From positions 62,001-126,000 of the forward strand of contig CAWHLK010000044.1 of assembly GCA_963829965.1 (NCBI GenBank): DNA of 64,000 nucleotides, written 5' to 3'. The DNA is from DASXZH01 sp963829965 (GTDB lineage: Bacteria > Armatimonadota > Fimbriimonadia > Fimbriimonadales > Fimbriimonadaceae). Position numbers and translations under genes: made by a program. The notes under the pieces are model-generated. The model saw only the letters and a program-made list of their open reading frames with translations. It ran no database searches and was not told the DNA's origin. Below, piece after piece: positions 48,108 to 56,689 of this stretch (positions within the stretch are counted from its first letter, which is position 1; each line of letters opens with the position of its first letter).

Positions 48108-49574
48108 TTGAACCGGCACCACTCAAAAAAACAAGGCAGCGCAATGATCATGATCATGCTGATGGTGCTCGCAACCGCGTTCGTGGTTTCGGCGGCTGCC
48201 ACATTTGGCCGGGCATCCAACGATATCGAATACCGCAAGGAACGAGACTATAAGGTCGCCTACACTTGGGAGGCAGCCCTTTCAATGGTCGATGCAACAT
48301 CGTCAGCGGCGAACCTGGGACCGCTTCCTGCTTCCATCGCCTTTTCGCTAAATGGAGTGACGGGCACCCTTACCGTCGCGAACAACTCCGCAAATATGGC
48401 GAACTCTCTGCTCGTCACCACCACGTTTACAACCCCGGACGGTTCGACTTACCCGGAATCGGGAATCCTCTCGACTTATGCGGGTTGGCTGAGCGGATCT
48501 TACTGGTACACAAATGGGACTACGGTGAACTCCAACTACGATGCCTGGAGTTGGCTGATGAGCAACCCGTCGCCTACCGGCACTTTTAACGGAGCCCTCC
48601 TGAATTACACTGGAATGCCAACCACCCCGGTTGTAACGTGGCTGAGCACGGACTCTAACAGCTACACAGGCACAAACAACAACCTTTCCGATGGGGTCGT
48701 TTTGCTGAATGGATACATCACAACGATGAGTGCAAACACCATCATCAAAGCAACTAGCGTGTATGGATCGTACGTGAGCATCGATGGCGACAACTACGTA
48801 ATCAACAACGGACCCTCAAGCTCCCTAAAATCGGGCACGGTAACGATTCCGACTGCGGGCACTTATCCGATCTTCGCCTACTACTACAGCTACCCGAGCA
48901 GCACGGCAACCTTCGCTGATTTTGAACTCCAGTGGAGCACAAACGGGGGCGGAACTTACTCCTCAATTCCAACTTCGTCGATCATTCCCTCGACTCAGCA
49001 GTGGGTGTTCAACGGAAGCGCGGTTGCGTATGGCAATGGAGCAGAACTCGTGAACGGTGGTCTAAATCAGGCCGGTTCGGCTTGGCTTACGATTCCTGTG
49101 AAGTGCGACAATTTCCACGGCAGTTTTGACTTTCAGTTTGCAGGTGCGGTGGCCGACGGCTTCACGTTTACGATTCAAAACGTCGGGACCTCCGCCTTGG
49201 GCTCCAATGGATACGGGCTCGGAATACAAGGTGTGGGTAACAGCATCTCGTTGACGTTTCAGTTGGTCAACCCGACGGACTACTGGAACCTCACTGACGA
49301 CGGAATAATCTTAACCAGCGATGGAAATGCTCTGAGCTCCTATAGCCTCAACCTGGCTTCGGGAGACTTGTTCCATTGCAGCATGACCCAGAGCAACGGG
49401 GCGTTCACGGCAACCTTGACAGATCAATACACGGGTAAGAGTGTTGTGGGGGTTCAATCGGGCTGGACGCCCTCCTCCTACCTGGGGTCGAGCACCGGCT
49501 ACATGGGCTTTACCGCGTCCACTGGGGCGACGGCGAGCACGGTTTACGTCACTAATCTAAACTTCGGCCCCTAA
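48108..49574 (+). CDS. Pilin-like membrane-anchored protein with PA14-like and L-type-lectin-like domains
   Basis: This 488-aa protein starts at TTG 48108, after GAGGCAG. The N-terminus KKQGSAMIMIMLMVLATAFVVSAAATFG resembles minor pilin/PilX signal segments (basic leader, Gly before a long hydrophobic helix), without the usual FTLIE. A middle domain (residues ~165-300) has a PA14-like signature (YVSIDGDNYVINN ... AGTYPIFAYYYS). The C-terminal ~170 residues resemble legume-lectin folds (ADGFTFTIQNVG, ALGSNGYGLGIQG, SISLTFQLV), typically sugar-binding. I infer a lectin-tipped adhesin or minor pilin. No pilus assembly genes are nearby. Confidence 0.65.
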   Translation: MNRHHSKKQGSAMIMIMLMVLATAFVVSAAATFGRASNDIEYRKERDYKVAYTWEAALSMVDATSSAANLGPLPASIAFSLNGVTGTLTVANNSANMANSLLVTTTFTTPDGSTYPESGILSTYAGWLSGSYWYTNGTTVNSNYDAWSWLMSNPSPTGTFNGALLNYTGMPTTPVVTWLSTDSNSYTGTNNNLSDGVVLLNGYITTMSANTIIKATSVYGSYVSIDGDNYVINNGPSSSLKSGTVTIPTAGTYPIFAYYYSYPSSTATFADFELQWSTNGGGTYSSIPTSSIIPSTQQWVFNGSAVAYGNGAELVNGGLNQAGSAWLTIPVKCDNFHGSFDFQFAGAVADGFTFTIQNVGTSALGSNGYGLGIQGVGNSISLTFQLVNPTDYWNLTDDGIILTSDGNALSSYSLNLASGDLFHCSMTQSNGAFTATLTDQYTGKSVVGVQSGWTPSSYLGSSTGYMGFTASTGATASTVYVTNLNFGP

Positions 49575-49601
49575 ATAGCGAACTTCACCAGTTTCTTGCC
49601 C

Positions 49602-49607
49602 TATAAT
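49602..49607 (+). promoter_or_regulatory. TATAAT -10 box before the imuB-dnaE2 operon
   Basis: A perfect TATAAT lies 15 bp before the GTG start of imuB, so the mRNA leader would be only about 8 bases, with no room for a Shine-Dalgarno. No LexA-type palindrome is apparent. Confidence 0.45.
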
Positions 49608-49621
49608 AATAGTAGACATCT

Positions 49622-50800
49622 GTGCGCTATTATTTATTCGTCTCGATTGCCCATTTCTATATGCGGGCGCATGCGGAGCAGAACTCTCTGCTCATTATCC
49701 ACAAGGATAAGACGGTTCTGGACGTGTCTTCCTCCGCCCAAAGCCGGGGAATAGCGGTGGGAATAAGCCTCGCGGAGGCCAAGGCGATTCTTGGCGGCGA
49801 AGGGACCTATTTGGCTTGGAAAGAAGAGGAGTACGCTCAGCTTCAAACCGAGTGGCTGGACCTTTGCACCGAGGCTTCCAGCATCATCGAGCCTGAGCAG
49901 CAGCACACGGCATGGCTCGATCTTTCCGCCCAAGCCGACCCTTATTACGTCGCCGGCCAACTAAAAATGGAGCTGACAAAAGCCGGTCTGCAATCCCATT
50001 TGGGGCTGGCCCGCTCCAAGTGGCTGGCCAAGCTGGCGGCAGAGAGCCAAACCGCGGAAACCAACCTGGAATGGGAAATGGCGATGCAGGAATGCGTGCA
50101 GCGTCCAGAGCTGTTTTTGTCCCCGTTTCCCGTTGAAAAGCTCGCCCCGGTTGAGGCGGCGAACCGGCGCAGGCTCCGGTTCTTGGGCTACCCAACCATC
50201 GGACTGGTTGCCGCACTTCCGCGCGATCTTCTCCAGCAGCAGTTCGGGCTGGATGGACTCACCATCCACCGCGCGTGTCGGGGTGGTCCCACCGGCCAAG
50301 TCTTTCCGCTCTATCCCAAAGACGCGCTGCAAACTCAGTTCACTTTTCCCGGTGCGGTTGACAGCTGGGAACAGCTTTTTGAGGGAGTGCATGTCGTTGC
50401 CAAGCGGCTTGGCTCGGCCCTCAAAGCACGCGATGCCCAAAGCAAGGCAATGGAGCTTTGCCTGGAATACGAGGACGAGTCGCGCGAATCCCGCCGGCGC
50501 ACGTTCACCAAGCCACTAACCAACGAGCGAACGGTTCAGTTCGCGTTGAAACTTTTACTGGACCCCATCGGCAAACCGGTCTCGAAAATCCAAATTCGCC
50601 TGCCCGGCCTCGCCAAAGTCACCCAAGTCCAGCAGGCACTGAACGGCCATTCGCTAAGAGACCAAAGGGGACTGACGGTTGCGGTTAACGCGCTTCACAA
50701 CACGTTCGGGCAAGGAGCCATTTTGCGCGCTTCGGAGATAGCACAAGACCGCCGAACCCGGCTGCTCAAGCTCTGGCAGGAGGCCACCGGATGGCGGTAA
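49622..50800 (+). CDS. imuB: ImuB-like catalytically dead Y-family polymerase protein
   Basis: This 392-aa protein acts in damage-induced mutagenesis as the non-catalytic adaptor recruiting DnaE2 to the beta clamp. The Y-family fold is recognisable (SSSAQSRGIAVGISLAEAKAIL, LGLARSKWLAKLAA, PVEKLAPVEAANRRRLRFLG). The polymerase acidic residues are missing: the N-terminal DxD region reads LFVSIAHFYMR and the SVDEA site reads TAWLDLSAQ. These are the marks of ImuB rather than DinB. It begins at GTG 49622 and overlaps dnaE2 by 10 bp. The usual first gene of the cassette, imuA, is absent here. Confidence 0.85.
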   Translation: MRYYLFVSIAHFYMRAHAEQNSLLIIHKDKTVLDVSSSAQSRGIAVGISLAEAKAILGGEGTYLAWKEEEYAQLQTEWLDLCTEASSIIEPEQQHTAWLDLSAQADPYYVAGQLKMELTKAGLQSHLGLARSKWLAKLAAESQTAETNLEWEMAMQECVQRPELFLSPFPVEKLAPVEAANRRRLRFLGYPTIGLVAALPRDLLQQQFGLDGLTIHRACRGGPTGQVFPLYPKDALQTQFTFPGAVDSWEQLFEGVHVVAKRLGSALKARDAQSKAMELCLEYEDESRESRRRTFTKPLTNERTVQFALKLLLDPIGKPVSKIQIRLPGLAKVTQVQQALNGHSLRDQRGLTVAVNALHNTFGQGAILRASEIAQDRRTRLLKLWQEATGWR

Positions 50801-53800
50801 AGAAACAGATACTCGCGCGGTGGCGCGAATCCGGCGAATGGTGGAGCGGTGAGCCTTACCGCGAAATCGTGCGCTTCATCGACGAAAGAGGCATTCGCCA
50901 GGAAGAGCAGCGAACCTCCCGCTCAGTGGGCAGGCTTACAACCTATCAGCCCAAACCGGACAATCCCGATCACCGCGAAGAATGGAGCTTGCGCATCAGG
51001 AAAACCCGCGACGAAAAAGTCGCCAAAGCCTGCGGCCATCTGCAGGAAGAACCGTTTAGTTTTGCAATAGCCTCTAAAGACACCTGCCCCCGCACCATCC
51101 CTTACGCCCCCCTCCACCTTAATTCCGGCTATGCGCTTGGCCGCGCGACCATCCTCGCCGAAGAACTGCCCATCCTATGTGCCGAAGCCGGCATCACCGC
51201 TGCCGCTTTGTGCGATCCCTTTGCGCTGACCGGCGCTTTCGAATTCGTGCGGCGCGCAAAAGGCTTGGGAATTAAGCCGCTTGTGGGGACAAGCTTGGAA
51301 CTAGCCGAAGGCGGCTGGATTGTTTTGATCGCCCGGAACAAAGCCGGCTATCTTTCCCTTTCCAGGCTCATTACAAGCTGCCATCTGGAAGAACCGAGAC
51401 AGTTCCCACTCTGCACATGGGAGCGCTTGGAGAGGTTTGCCGAGGGCTTGCTCTGCCTGACGGGGGGCGACCCCGGCCCCCTCAACCGGCTCATCACCCG
51501 CGGCCAACTTAGGGAAGCCCGGGAAGTATTGGAGAAACTAATAAGGCTGTACGGCAAGCAGCACGTTTTCATCGAGATCGAGCGCAGCTACTTACCTTGG
51601 GAGACGAGCGTGAACAAAACCCTTATTGATCTTGCCGAGGAATGCCGCGTGATGCCGGTTGCGGGGGGAGTGGTTACTCACGGCAGGCGGGAGCACTTTC
51701 CAACCCAGGACATCATCGTTTGCGCGGAAACCCTCTGCACGGTCGATGAACTCATCGGTCGCAAGCCGCAGCGCCATCCCCTTCAGCCTCAAATCGAGGC
51801 GCGCCCGGAGCGCGCCCTCAACGCCGAACGCTTTCTTAAAACTCCGCTCGAAATGGCCAAGCTGTTCGCGGATCGGCCCGATCTTCTCACCAACACCCTG
51901 AAGGTAGCCGAGCTCTGCGAGGACGACCTGATGCCTGGGCGGGCCAACATGCCGACCGTGTTTCCCAACCCAAATCAAACCCTCTGCGAAATCACCTACG
52001 CAGGCGCGCGCGAACTCCATGGCAGCATTTCGCCCCAGCTCAAAAAACAGTTGGACCATGAGCTCAAGAGAATGTGCACTCTCCATTACTCTGAGCACTT
52101 CTTAGCGGCTTGGGATGCTTGCCAATGGGCGCGCAGCCAAGGCATCCAGTTTTCCGGAAGGGGATCCGTGGTGGATTCCGCGGTTGCCTACTGCCTGGGG
52201 TTTTCGCGCATCGACGCCTTCAGGCACAACCTTCATTTCGACCGTTTCTTGCCCGGCGATGGGAGCAAGCGGCCGGACATCGACATCGATTTCGAAGCCC
52301 GGCGTCGAGACGAGATCCGGTCTTATTTCAGCGAAAAATACGGCGCGGACCGGGTTGCCGGAATCTCCGCTGTTGGCGCCTACGCCACAAGGGGAATCGT
52401 AAGGGAAGTCGGTAAAGCCTTGGGCCTCCCAACCGAAATCATCGGCTTCCTTACCAAGCGTATCCACGGCGGCGTGGCGCCGGACCAACTGGAGTCCGCA
52501 ATGCAGCGCAGGCCCGAGCTGGCCAACTCCGGCATCCCCAAAGAACGCTTCCGCTGGGTTTTTGAGCTTGCCGAGCGGCTGATGGACATCCCGCGCAACA
52601 TGCGCTCTCATTCCTCCGGTTTGATCCTCGCCGACCGGCCGATCAGCGATTATGCGCCGCTCATTTGGAGTGCCTCGCCGTTCGTAAAACAGCGCCTGTC
52701 TTCGGACGATTTCAGCATGGAAGAGGACGAAACCGTGCTCTTCCCCATCATCCAGTGGGACAAGCGCTCGGCCAAGCACGTTTTCGACAAATTCGATCTG
52801 CTCTGCCTGCGCGGGCAAGATGTGCTGTCCGGAACCCAGGAGCGGGTTCGGCTTGTGGACAAGAGCTTCGATGTAGAAAAACTCGGCACCGACGATGAAG
52901 AAACCTACCGCGCCATGCGCTCGGGCGAACTCATCGGCATTCCCCAGTCCGCATCGCCCGCCATGCGCCAGGCCCACATCCGCCTGCGGACCGAAAACCT
53001 GGATGATGCCAGCCTGGTTCAGGCAGGCATCCGCCCCGGGGTCGGCGGGGCGGTGAAAATCAACGAACTCATCGCCCGCAGGAGGGGCAAGCCTTACTCG
53101 TTTGAGCACCCGGACTTTGAAGGCATCCTCGGAAACACCTACGGGGTCATCGTCTTTCAGGAGCAGGTGGACCAGCTTCTCCAGACTTTCGCCCGCTATA
53201 CGAGCGGCGAGGCGGAAGACACGCGCGACGCCATTCACAAGCGCCGCCGGGAAGATTACGGCGCAAAAATAAAGCAAGAAATCATTGACCGCATCAAGTC
53301 TTGCGGCTACAACCAGGTCGTAGCAGAGAAGGTCTACGAGTATGTTTCCGGATTCAAAGGCTACGGCTTCGCCCAGGGCCACGCGCTTGCCTTTGCCGAG
53401 ATCTCCATCCGCTCGATCTACTGTCAGCAGAACTATCCGGCCGAGTATTTCGCCGCCCTTCTCACCGCTCAGCCGGCAGGCTATTACGGCCCTTGCACCA
53501 TTGTCAACGAGGCGCGCATACGGGGCGTTGCCATTTTGCCTCCGGATGTCAACCGAAGCGCGGAGACTTTCTCCGTCGAGGACATCAAGTCCACCATGGA
53601 TCCCAAAATCGTGTTGCCCAATGCCGCTATTCGGGTCGGGCTGATGCAGATTTCCGGCGTCTCTAAAGAAACCAGAAAGAAAATTGTTGGAGAACGTAAA
53701 GAGGGTTACCTGTCAATCTTTGACTTCGCGATGAGGGTGCAGCCGGATCGGGACGAGCTTGAATACCTTATCCTCTGCGGTGTTTTCGAAAGCCTTCACC

Positions 53801-54378
53801 CGAACCGGCGAGCCCTCCTCTGGGCGATTCCTGAGGTAATGACCTACGCCGCTTCCAAGCTGGACTCTCGCCGTTTGCCACTGCTCACTCCGGAGCCGGA
53901 ACTCGACGAATCCATGGCGGACATCAACATGGCGGAAAAGGCGATCCACGAAAGGTCGATTTTGGATCTTGATATCACCCGCCACATCATGTGCTTCGAG
54001 CGCGAGCGAGTAGCCAGCCGGGGAGGGATCACTTCGGGGCAGGCGAAAACGCTCAAACCAGGAAGAAAGGGGATCGTGGTCGGCAACCCCATCCGCCTGC
54101 GCTTTCCTCCCACTTCCAGCGGCAAGCGGGTGGTGTTTTTCGATCTAGAGGATGAAACAGGGCTGCTGAACGTGACCTGCTTCGACGACGTGTACTGCCG
54201 CGACGGGCACGCGATAGTTTGCTCGCCTTACGTTTGCATCATCGGCGAGGCCCAAGACCGGGACGGCCACACCGCGTTCCTCGCCCACCGTGTGTTCCAA
54301 TACTATCCGTGCTTAAGGAGTCTCACCGATGAGAATATAGAACTGCCGCTCGTTACTGGGGATTTCTTGATGAAGTAG
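50791..54378 (+). CDS. dnaE2: Error-prone DNA polymerase III alpha subunit DnaE2
   Basis: This 1195-aa translesion replicative-type polymerase is coupled to imuB (10-bp overlap; AGGAGG at 50777-50782). About 105 N-terminal residues form an unusual extension. The PHP domain follows but its metal motifs are degraded (LHLNS for LHxHS; LCDPFALTG for the usual TDH). The polymerase core is intact: GRGSVVDSAVAYCLG, catalytic aspartates in KRPDIDIDFE (~495) and the third in KFDLLCL (~666). A helix-hairpin-helix/fingers region follows, then a C-terminal OB fold (GIVVGNPIRLRF, VVFFDLEDETGLLNV). DnaE2 identity rests on the ImuB partner and sequence style. It ends overlapping a small convergent ORF. Confidence 0.92.
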   Translation: MAVKKQILARWRESGEWWSGEPYREIVRFIDERGIRQEEQRTSRSVGRLTTYQPKPDNPDHREEWSLRIRKTRDEKVAKACGHLQEEPFSFAIASKDTCPRTIPYAPLHLNSGYALGRATILAEELPILCAEAGITAAALCDPFALTGAFEFVRRAKGLGIKPLVGTSLELAEGGWIVLIARNKAGYLSLSRLITSCHLEEPRQFPLCTWERLERFAEGLLCLTGGDPGPLNRLITRGQLREAREVLEKLIRLYGKQHVFIEIERSYLPWETSVNKTLIDLAEECRVMPVAGGVVTHGRREHFPTQDIIVCAETLCTVDELIGRKPQRHPLQPQIEARPERALNAERFLKTPLEMAKLFADRPDLLTNTLKVAELCEDDLMPGRANMPTVFPNPNQTLCEITYAGARELHGSISPQLKKQLDHELKRMCTLHYSEHFLAAWDACQWARSQGIQFSGRGSVVDSAVAYCLGFSRIDAFRHNLHFDRFLPGDGSKRPDIDIDFEARRRDEIRSYFSEKYGADRVAGISAVGAYATRGIVREVGKALGLPTEIIGFLTKRIHGGVAPDQLESAMQRRPELANSGIPKERFRWVFELAERLMDIPRNMRSHSSGLILADRPISDYAPLIWSASPFVKQRLSSDDFSMEEDETVLFPIIQWDKRSAKHVFDKFDLLCLRGQDVLSGTQERVRLVDKSFDVEKLGTDDEETYRAMRSGELIGIPQSASPAMRQAHIRLRTENLDDASLVQAGIRPGVGGAVKINELIARRRGKPYSFEHPDFEGILGNTYGVIVFQEQVDQLLQTFARYTSGEAEDTRDAIHKRRREDYGAKIKQEIIDRIKSCGYNQVVAEKVYEYVSGFKGYGFAQGHALAFAEISIRSIYCQQNYPAEYFAALLTAQPAGYYGPCTIVNEARIRGVAILPPDVNRSAETFSVEDIKSTMDPKIVLPNAAIRVGLMQISGVSKETRKKIVGERKEGYLSIFDFAMRVQPDRDELEYLILCGVFESLHPNRRALLWAIPEVMTYAASKLDSRRLPLLTPEPELDESMADINMAEKAIHERSILDLDITRHIMCFERERVASRGGITSGQAKTLKPGRKGIVVGNPIRLRFPPTSSGKRVVFFDLEDETGLLNVTCFDDVYCRDGHAIVCSPYVCIIGEAQDRDGHTAFLAHRVFQYYPCLRSLTDENIELPLVTGDFLMK

Positions 54379-54575
54379 ATTACGACTACCACCAAAACCA
54401 CCAAAACAAGATATCGACAATAATGCCCCACCAACTCGGGCCGTACTCTACATAATTCGATGTCGTCGTTCCGCAAGTCCGGGTTCACGGTAACAAACCG
54501 ATAGAGACCGATCAGAATCACCACCCCAACCAGGGAGGCTGCGACAATAACGAGCGCGAGTTCCGGCTTGCTCAT
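54303..54575 (-). CDS. Small membrane protein (uncertain)
   Basis: This 90-aa frame has two strongly hydrophobic segments (LALVIVAASLVGVVILIGLY and YLVLVVLVVVVIYFI) separated by a polar loop. Its 3' end overlaps the last 76 bp of dnaE2 in the opposite direction, and the ribosome binding site is weak. The first helix after MSKPE looks like a genuine start. The gene may really end earlier, or the second half may be noise. Confidence 0.4.
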   Translation of the reverse strand: MSKPELALVIVAASLVGVVILIGLYRFVTVNPDLRNDDIELCRVRPELVGHYCRYLVLVVLVVVVIYFIKKSPVTSGSSIFSSVRLLKHG

Positions 54576-54654
54576 AGCACCCGCTATCTAATACCCATTT
54601 ATTGTCAAAAGGGTTTAGCAAGAATGAAGTGAACCGAAGGTCGCAGTCGGCGTG

Positions 54655-54750
54655 AAAACGGGGGCTCTCCCGGGCCCGAAGGGTTCGAATATTAAAGCGA
54701 AGGGCTTCAGCCCTGGAAACGGACGACGGCCATATTCCGAGCCCTGTAGT
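54655..54750. repeat. REP-like palindrome-rich intergenic element
   Basis: This stretch contains AGGGCT-TC-AGCCCT (within 54701-54716) and a GCCCTGTAGTAGGGGC imperfect hairpin near 54740-54756. The GGGCTTCAGCCC and TAGGGGCGCAAC wording resembles dispersed REP-type repeats of many bacteria. It lies between a possible small membrane gene and the 3' end of the CoA-binding gene. No transposase is present. Confidence 0.45.
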
Positions 54751-54774
54751 AGGGGCGCAACAAAGGCACGCGGT

Positions 54775-55311
54775 TTAGCGAAGACTGCGCCTGCGTGCAG
54801 TGACAATCTCCGTGTTCATTCCCGCAAAATGCAGAGCGCCTGAATAGCGCCCGTGCTCCATCTTCATGCACCGGTCAACTACCGCTTGGACGCCTGCCAG
54901 TCTCAGCTTCTCAGCAGACAAAAGGTCGATAATGCGAAGCTGCATCCAAACCGCCTTGGCTCCAATCTTAATCGCATCCTCCGCGATCCTCGCCACTTCG
55001 GAAGCGGGCCTGAAAACATCCACCACATCCACGGGAACGTCGATGCTGATAAGATCGGGATAGCATTTCTGGCCGAGAATGGTCGCGGCTGAAGGATGAA
55101 CAGGGATGACCTTAAAACCTTCGTCCAACAGGTAGGAAGCCACCATGTTGCTTGGCTTGGTCTTATCGGTAGAGAGGCCAACCATTGCAACCGTTATCCC
55201 CGGTTTCAGCAACCCTTGGATAACAGAAGGGTTCTGAAACAGCGCCCTTTCCTCCTCCGTGAGCGAGGTGTTTAGCCTTATATCGCAGACAGCGCCTGAT
55301 CCAAGTCCCAT
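54775..55311 (-). CDS. CoA-binding-domain protein (YccU-like)
   Basis: This 178-aa protein has the Rossmann-type CoA-binding fold: ITVAMVGLSTDKTKPSNMVASYLLDEGFKVIPVHP at the N-terminus, then DVVDVFRPASEVARIAEDAIKIGAKAVWMQL and a late VVDRCMKMEHGR. Its first 34 bp overlap the 3' end of metY, so the two are translationally coupled. The same neighbourhood (O-acetylhomoserine sulfhydrylase next to a CoA-binding protein) is seen in other lineages, suggesting a link to acyl-CoA supply or control of homoserine acylation. No catalytic role is known. Confidence 0.85.
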   Translation of the reverse strand: MGLGSGAVCDIRLNTSLTEEERALFQNPSVIQGLLKPGITVAMVGLSTDKTKPSNMVASYLLDEGFKVIPVHPSAATILGQKCYPDLISIDVPVDVVDVFRPASEVARIAEDAIKIGAKAVWMQLRIIDLLSAEKLRLAGVQAVVDRCMKMEHGRYSGALHFAGMNTEIVTARRRSLR

Positions 55312-56567
55312 ATCAAATCCTCCAGAGTCTCCAGACCGACCGAAAGCCGCACCATGCCGGGCGTGATGCCGCCAAGGGCCATTTCTTCCTCGGTCAGCTT
55401 GTAGTGAGTAGTGGACGCGGGATGAATGACGAGGCTCTTCGCGTCTCCCACGTTGGCCAAGTGGGAGAAAAGCTGCAGATTCTCAATGAACCTACGCCCA
55501 GCCTCGCGTCCATCTCCATCGCCCGAGTTTAATTCAAGCGAAAACACCGCCCCAGGGCCCTTGGGTAAATACTTTCGAGCACGTTCATGGTGCCGGTGAG
55601 AGGGCAAGCCCGCGTAATGCACTCTTTCCACCTTGGGGTGGTCTTCCAGGAACTGGGCAACGCCAAGCGCATTTGCCACATGCCTGTCCATGCGCAGGGA
55701 CAAAGTCTCCAATCCTTGCAGAAGCAAGAACGAGTTCATCGGCGAGATGCAAGCACCGGTGTCGCGAACGGTTTCCACCCGCAGTTTCATGAGAAAGGCG
55801 AAATGCCCGAACGTATCGTAAAACTTGAGCCCGTGGTAGGAAGGCGTCGGATCGGCAATGGAGGGAAACTTCGAGAAATCAAAGTCCCCGGAATCCACCA
55901 CCACTCCACCAATGCTGTTACCGTGTCCGCCGATGAACTTGGTGGCGGAGTGGACAACAATCGTCGCGCCCCATTCCATGGGGCGGCAGAGATAGGGCGT
56001 GGAGAACGTACCGTCCACCACGAGTGGAATCCCGTGCGCTTTGGCCAAGTCGCCCAAGGCCTCTAAATCCGGAATGCTGCCGACCGGGTTGCCGATGATC
56101 TCCACATACAGCGCCTTGGTCTTTGGCGTGACGTGTCTTTCCCATTCCCTCGTATCGCCGGGATCGGCAAAAGCTGTAGTTATGCCCAGTTTGGCAAGGG
56201 TGTACTTGAGCTGCGTCATCGAACCGCCGTAAAGCTGGTTGGAAGAGAGGATCTCGTCACCCGATTGGAGCAAGGTCATGAAAGTGGCGAACTGCGCCGC
56301 AATGCCGCTGGCAACCGCAACCGCGCCGGCGCCGCCTTCGAGCGAAGCCATTCGCTCTTCGAAAACGGCGGTGGTAGGGTTTGCAAGCCGGGAGTAAATG
56401 TTGCCGTACTGCTTTAACTCGAACAGATGAGCCGCTTGCTCTGCGCTCTCGAAAACGTAGCTGGTGGTTTGGTAAATGGGAACCGCCCGTGCTCCCACGT
56501 ACGGATCGGGCACATGGCCGGCATGGAGCATGCGGGTTTCAAAACCGAACTGTCTGGCGCTGGACAA
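55278..56567 (-). CDS. metY: O-acetylhomoserine aminocarboxypropyltransferase (sulfhydrylase)
   Basis: This PLP enzyme converts O-acetylhomoserine and sulfide to homocysteine and acetate (methionine biosynthesis by direct sulfhydrylation). The 429-aa length is typical. The PLP-lysine is in VVHSATKFIGGHGNS (~205), with the upstream YSRLANPTT and MASLEGG.GAVAVASG segments. TTG 56567 gives the family's usual N-terminus (SSARQFGFETRMLHAGH) although its ribosome binding site is weak. The preceding 122 bp show no recognisable S-adenosylmethionine riboswitch. Confidence 0.92.
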   Translation of the reverse strand: MSSARQFGFETRMLHAGHVPDPYVGARAVPIYQTTSYVFESAEQAAHLFELKQYGNIYSRLANPTTAVFEERMASLEGGAGAVAVASGIAAQFATFMTLLQSGDEILSSNQLYGGSMTQLKYTLAKLGITTAFADPGDTREWERHVTPKTKALYVEIIGNPVGSIPDLEALGDLAKAHGIPLVVDGTFSTPYLCRPMEWGATIVVHSATKFIGGHGNSIGGVVVDSGDFDFSKFPSIADPTPSYHGLKFYDTFGHFAFLMKLRVETVRDTGACISPMNSFLLLQGLETLSLRMDRHVANALGVAQFLEDHPKVERVHYAGLPSHRHHERARKYLPKGPGAVFSLELNSGDGDGREAGRRFIENLQLFSHLANVGDAKSLVIHPASTTHYKLTEEEMALGGITPGMVRLSVGLETLEDLIWDLDQALSAI

Positions 56568-56689
56568 GGTTGCTTGAGTTTACGCTCTGTCGGGTGTTGG
56601 GAGTTGGGTTTGGTCGCCGTGAAGCTCTAGGCTAGGTTTTGGGTAAGCGCATACCTCAGAGGCCATCGCGAGACCAGTCCCCACCCGTC

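Noticed and set aside
52102..53382. 426-codon open frame antisense to dnaE2
   Set aside because: It lies wholly within the strongly conserved DnaE2 catalytic region on the opposite strand and shows no family motif.
54685..54700. GGGTTCGAATATT resembling a tRNA T-loop
   Set aside because: No matching acceptor or anticodon stem surrounds it and the T-stem is not closed; it belongs to the REP-like region.
56568..56689. Possible SAM riboswitch before metY
   Set aside because: I looked for the SAM-I core (CTTATC...AGAG...GGAGGGA pattern) and other conserved stems on the minus strand and saw none.
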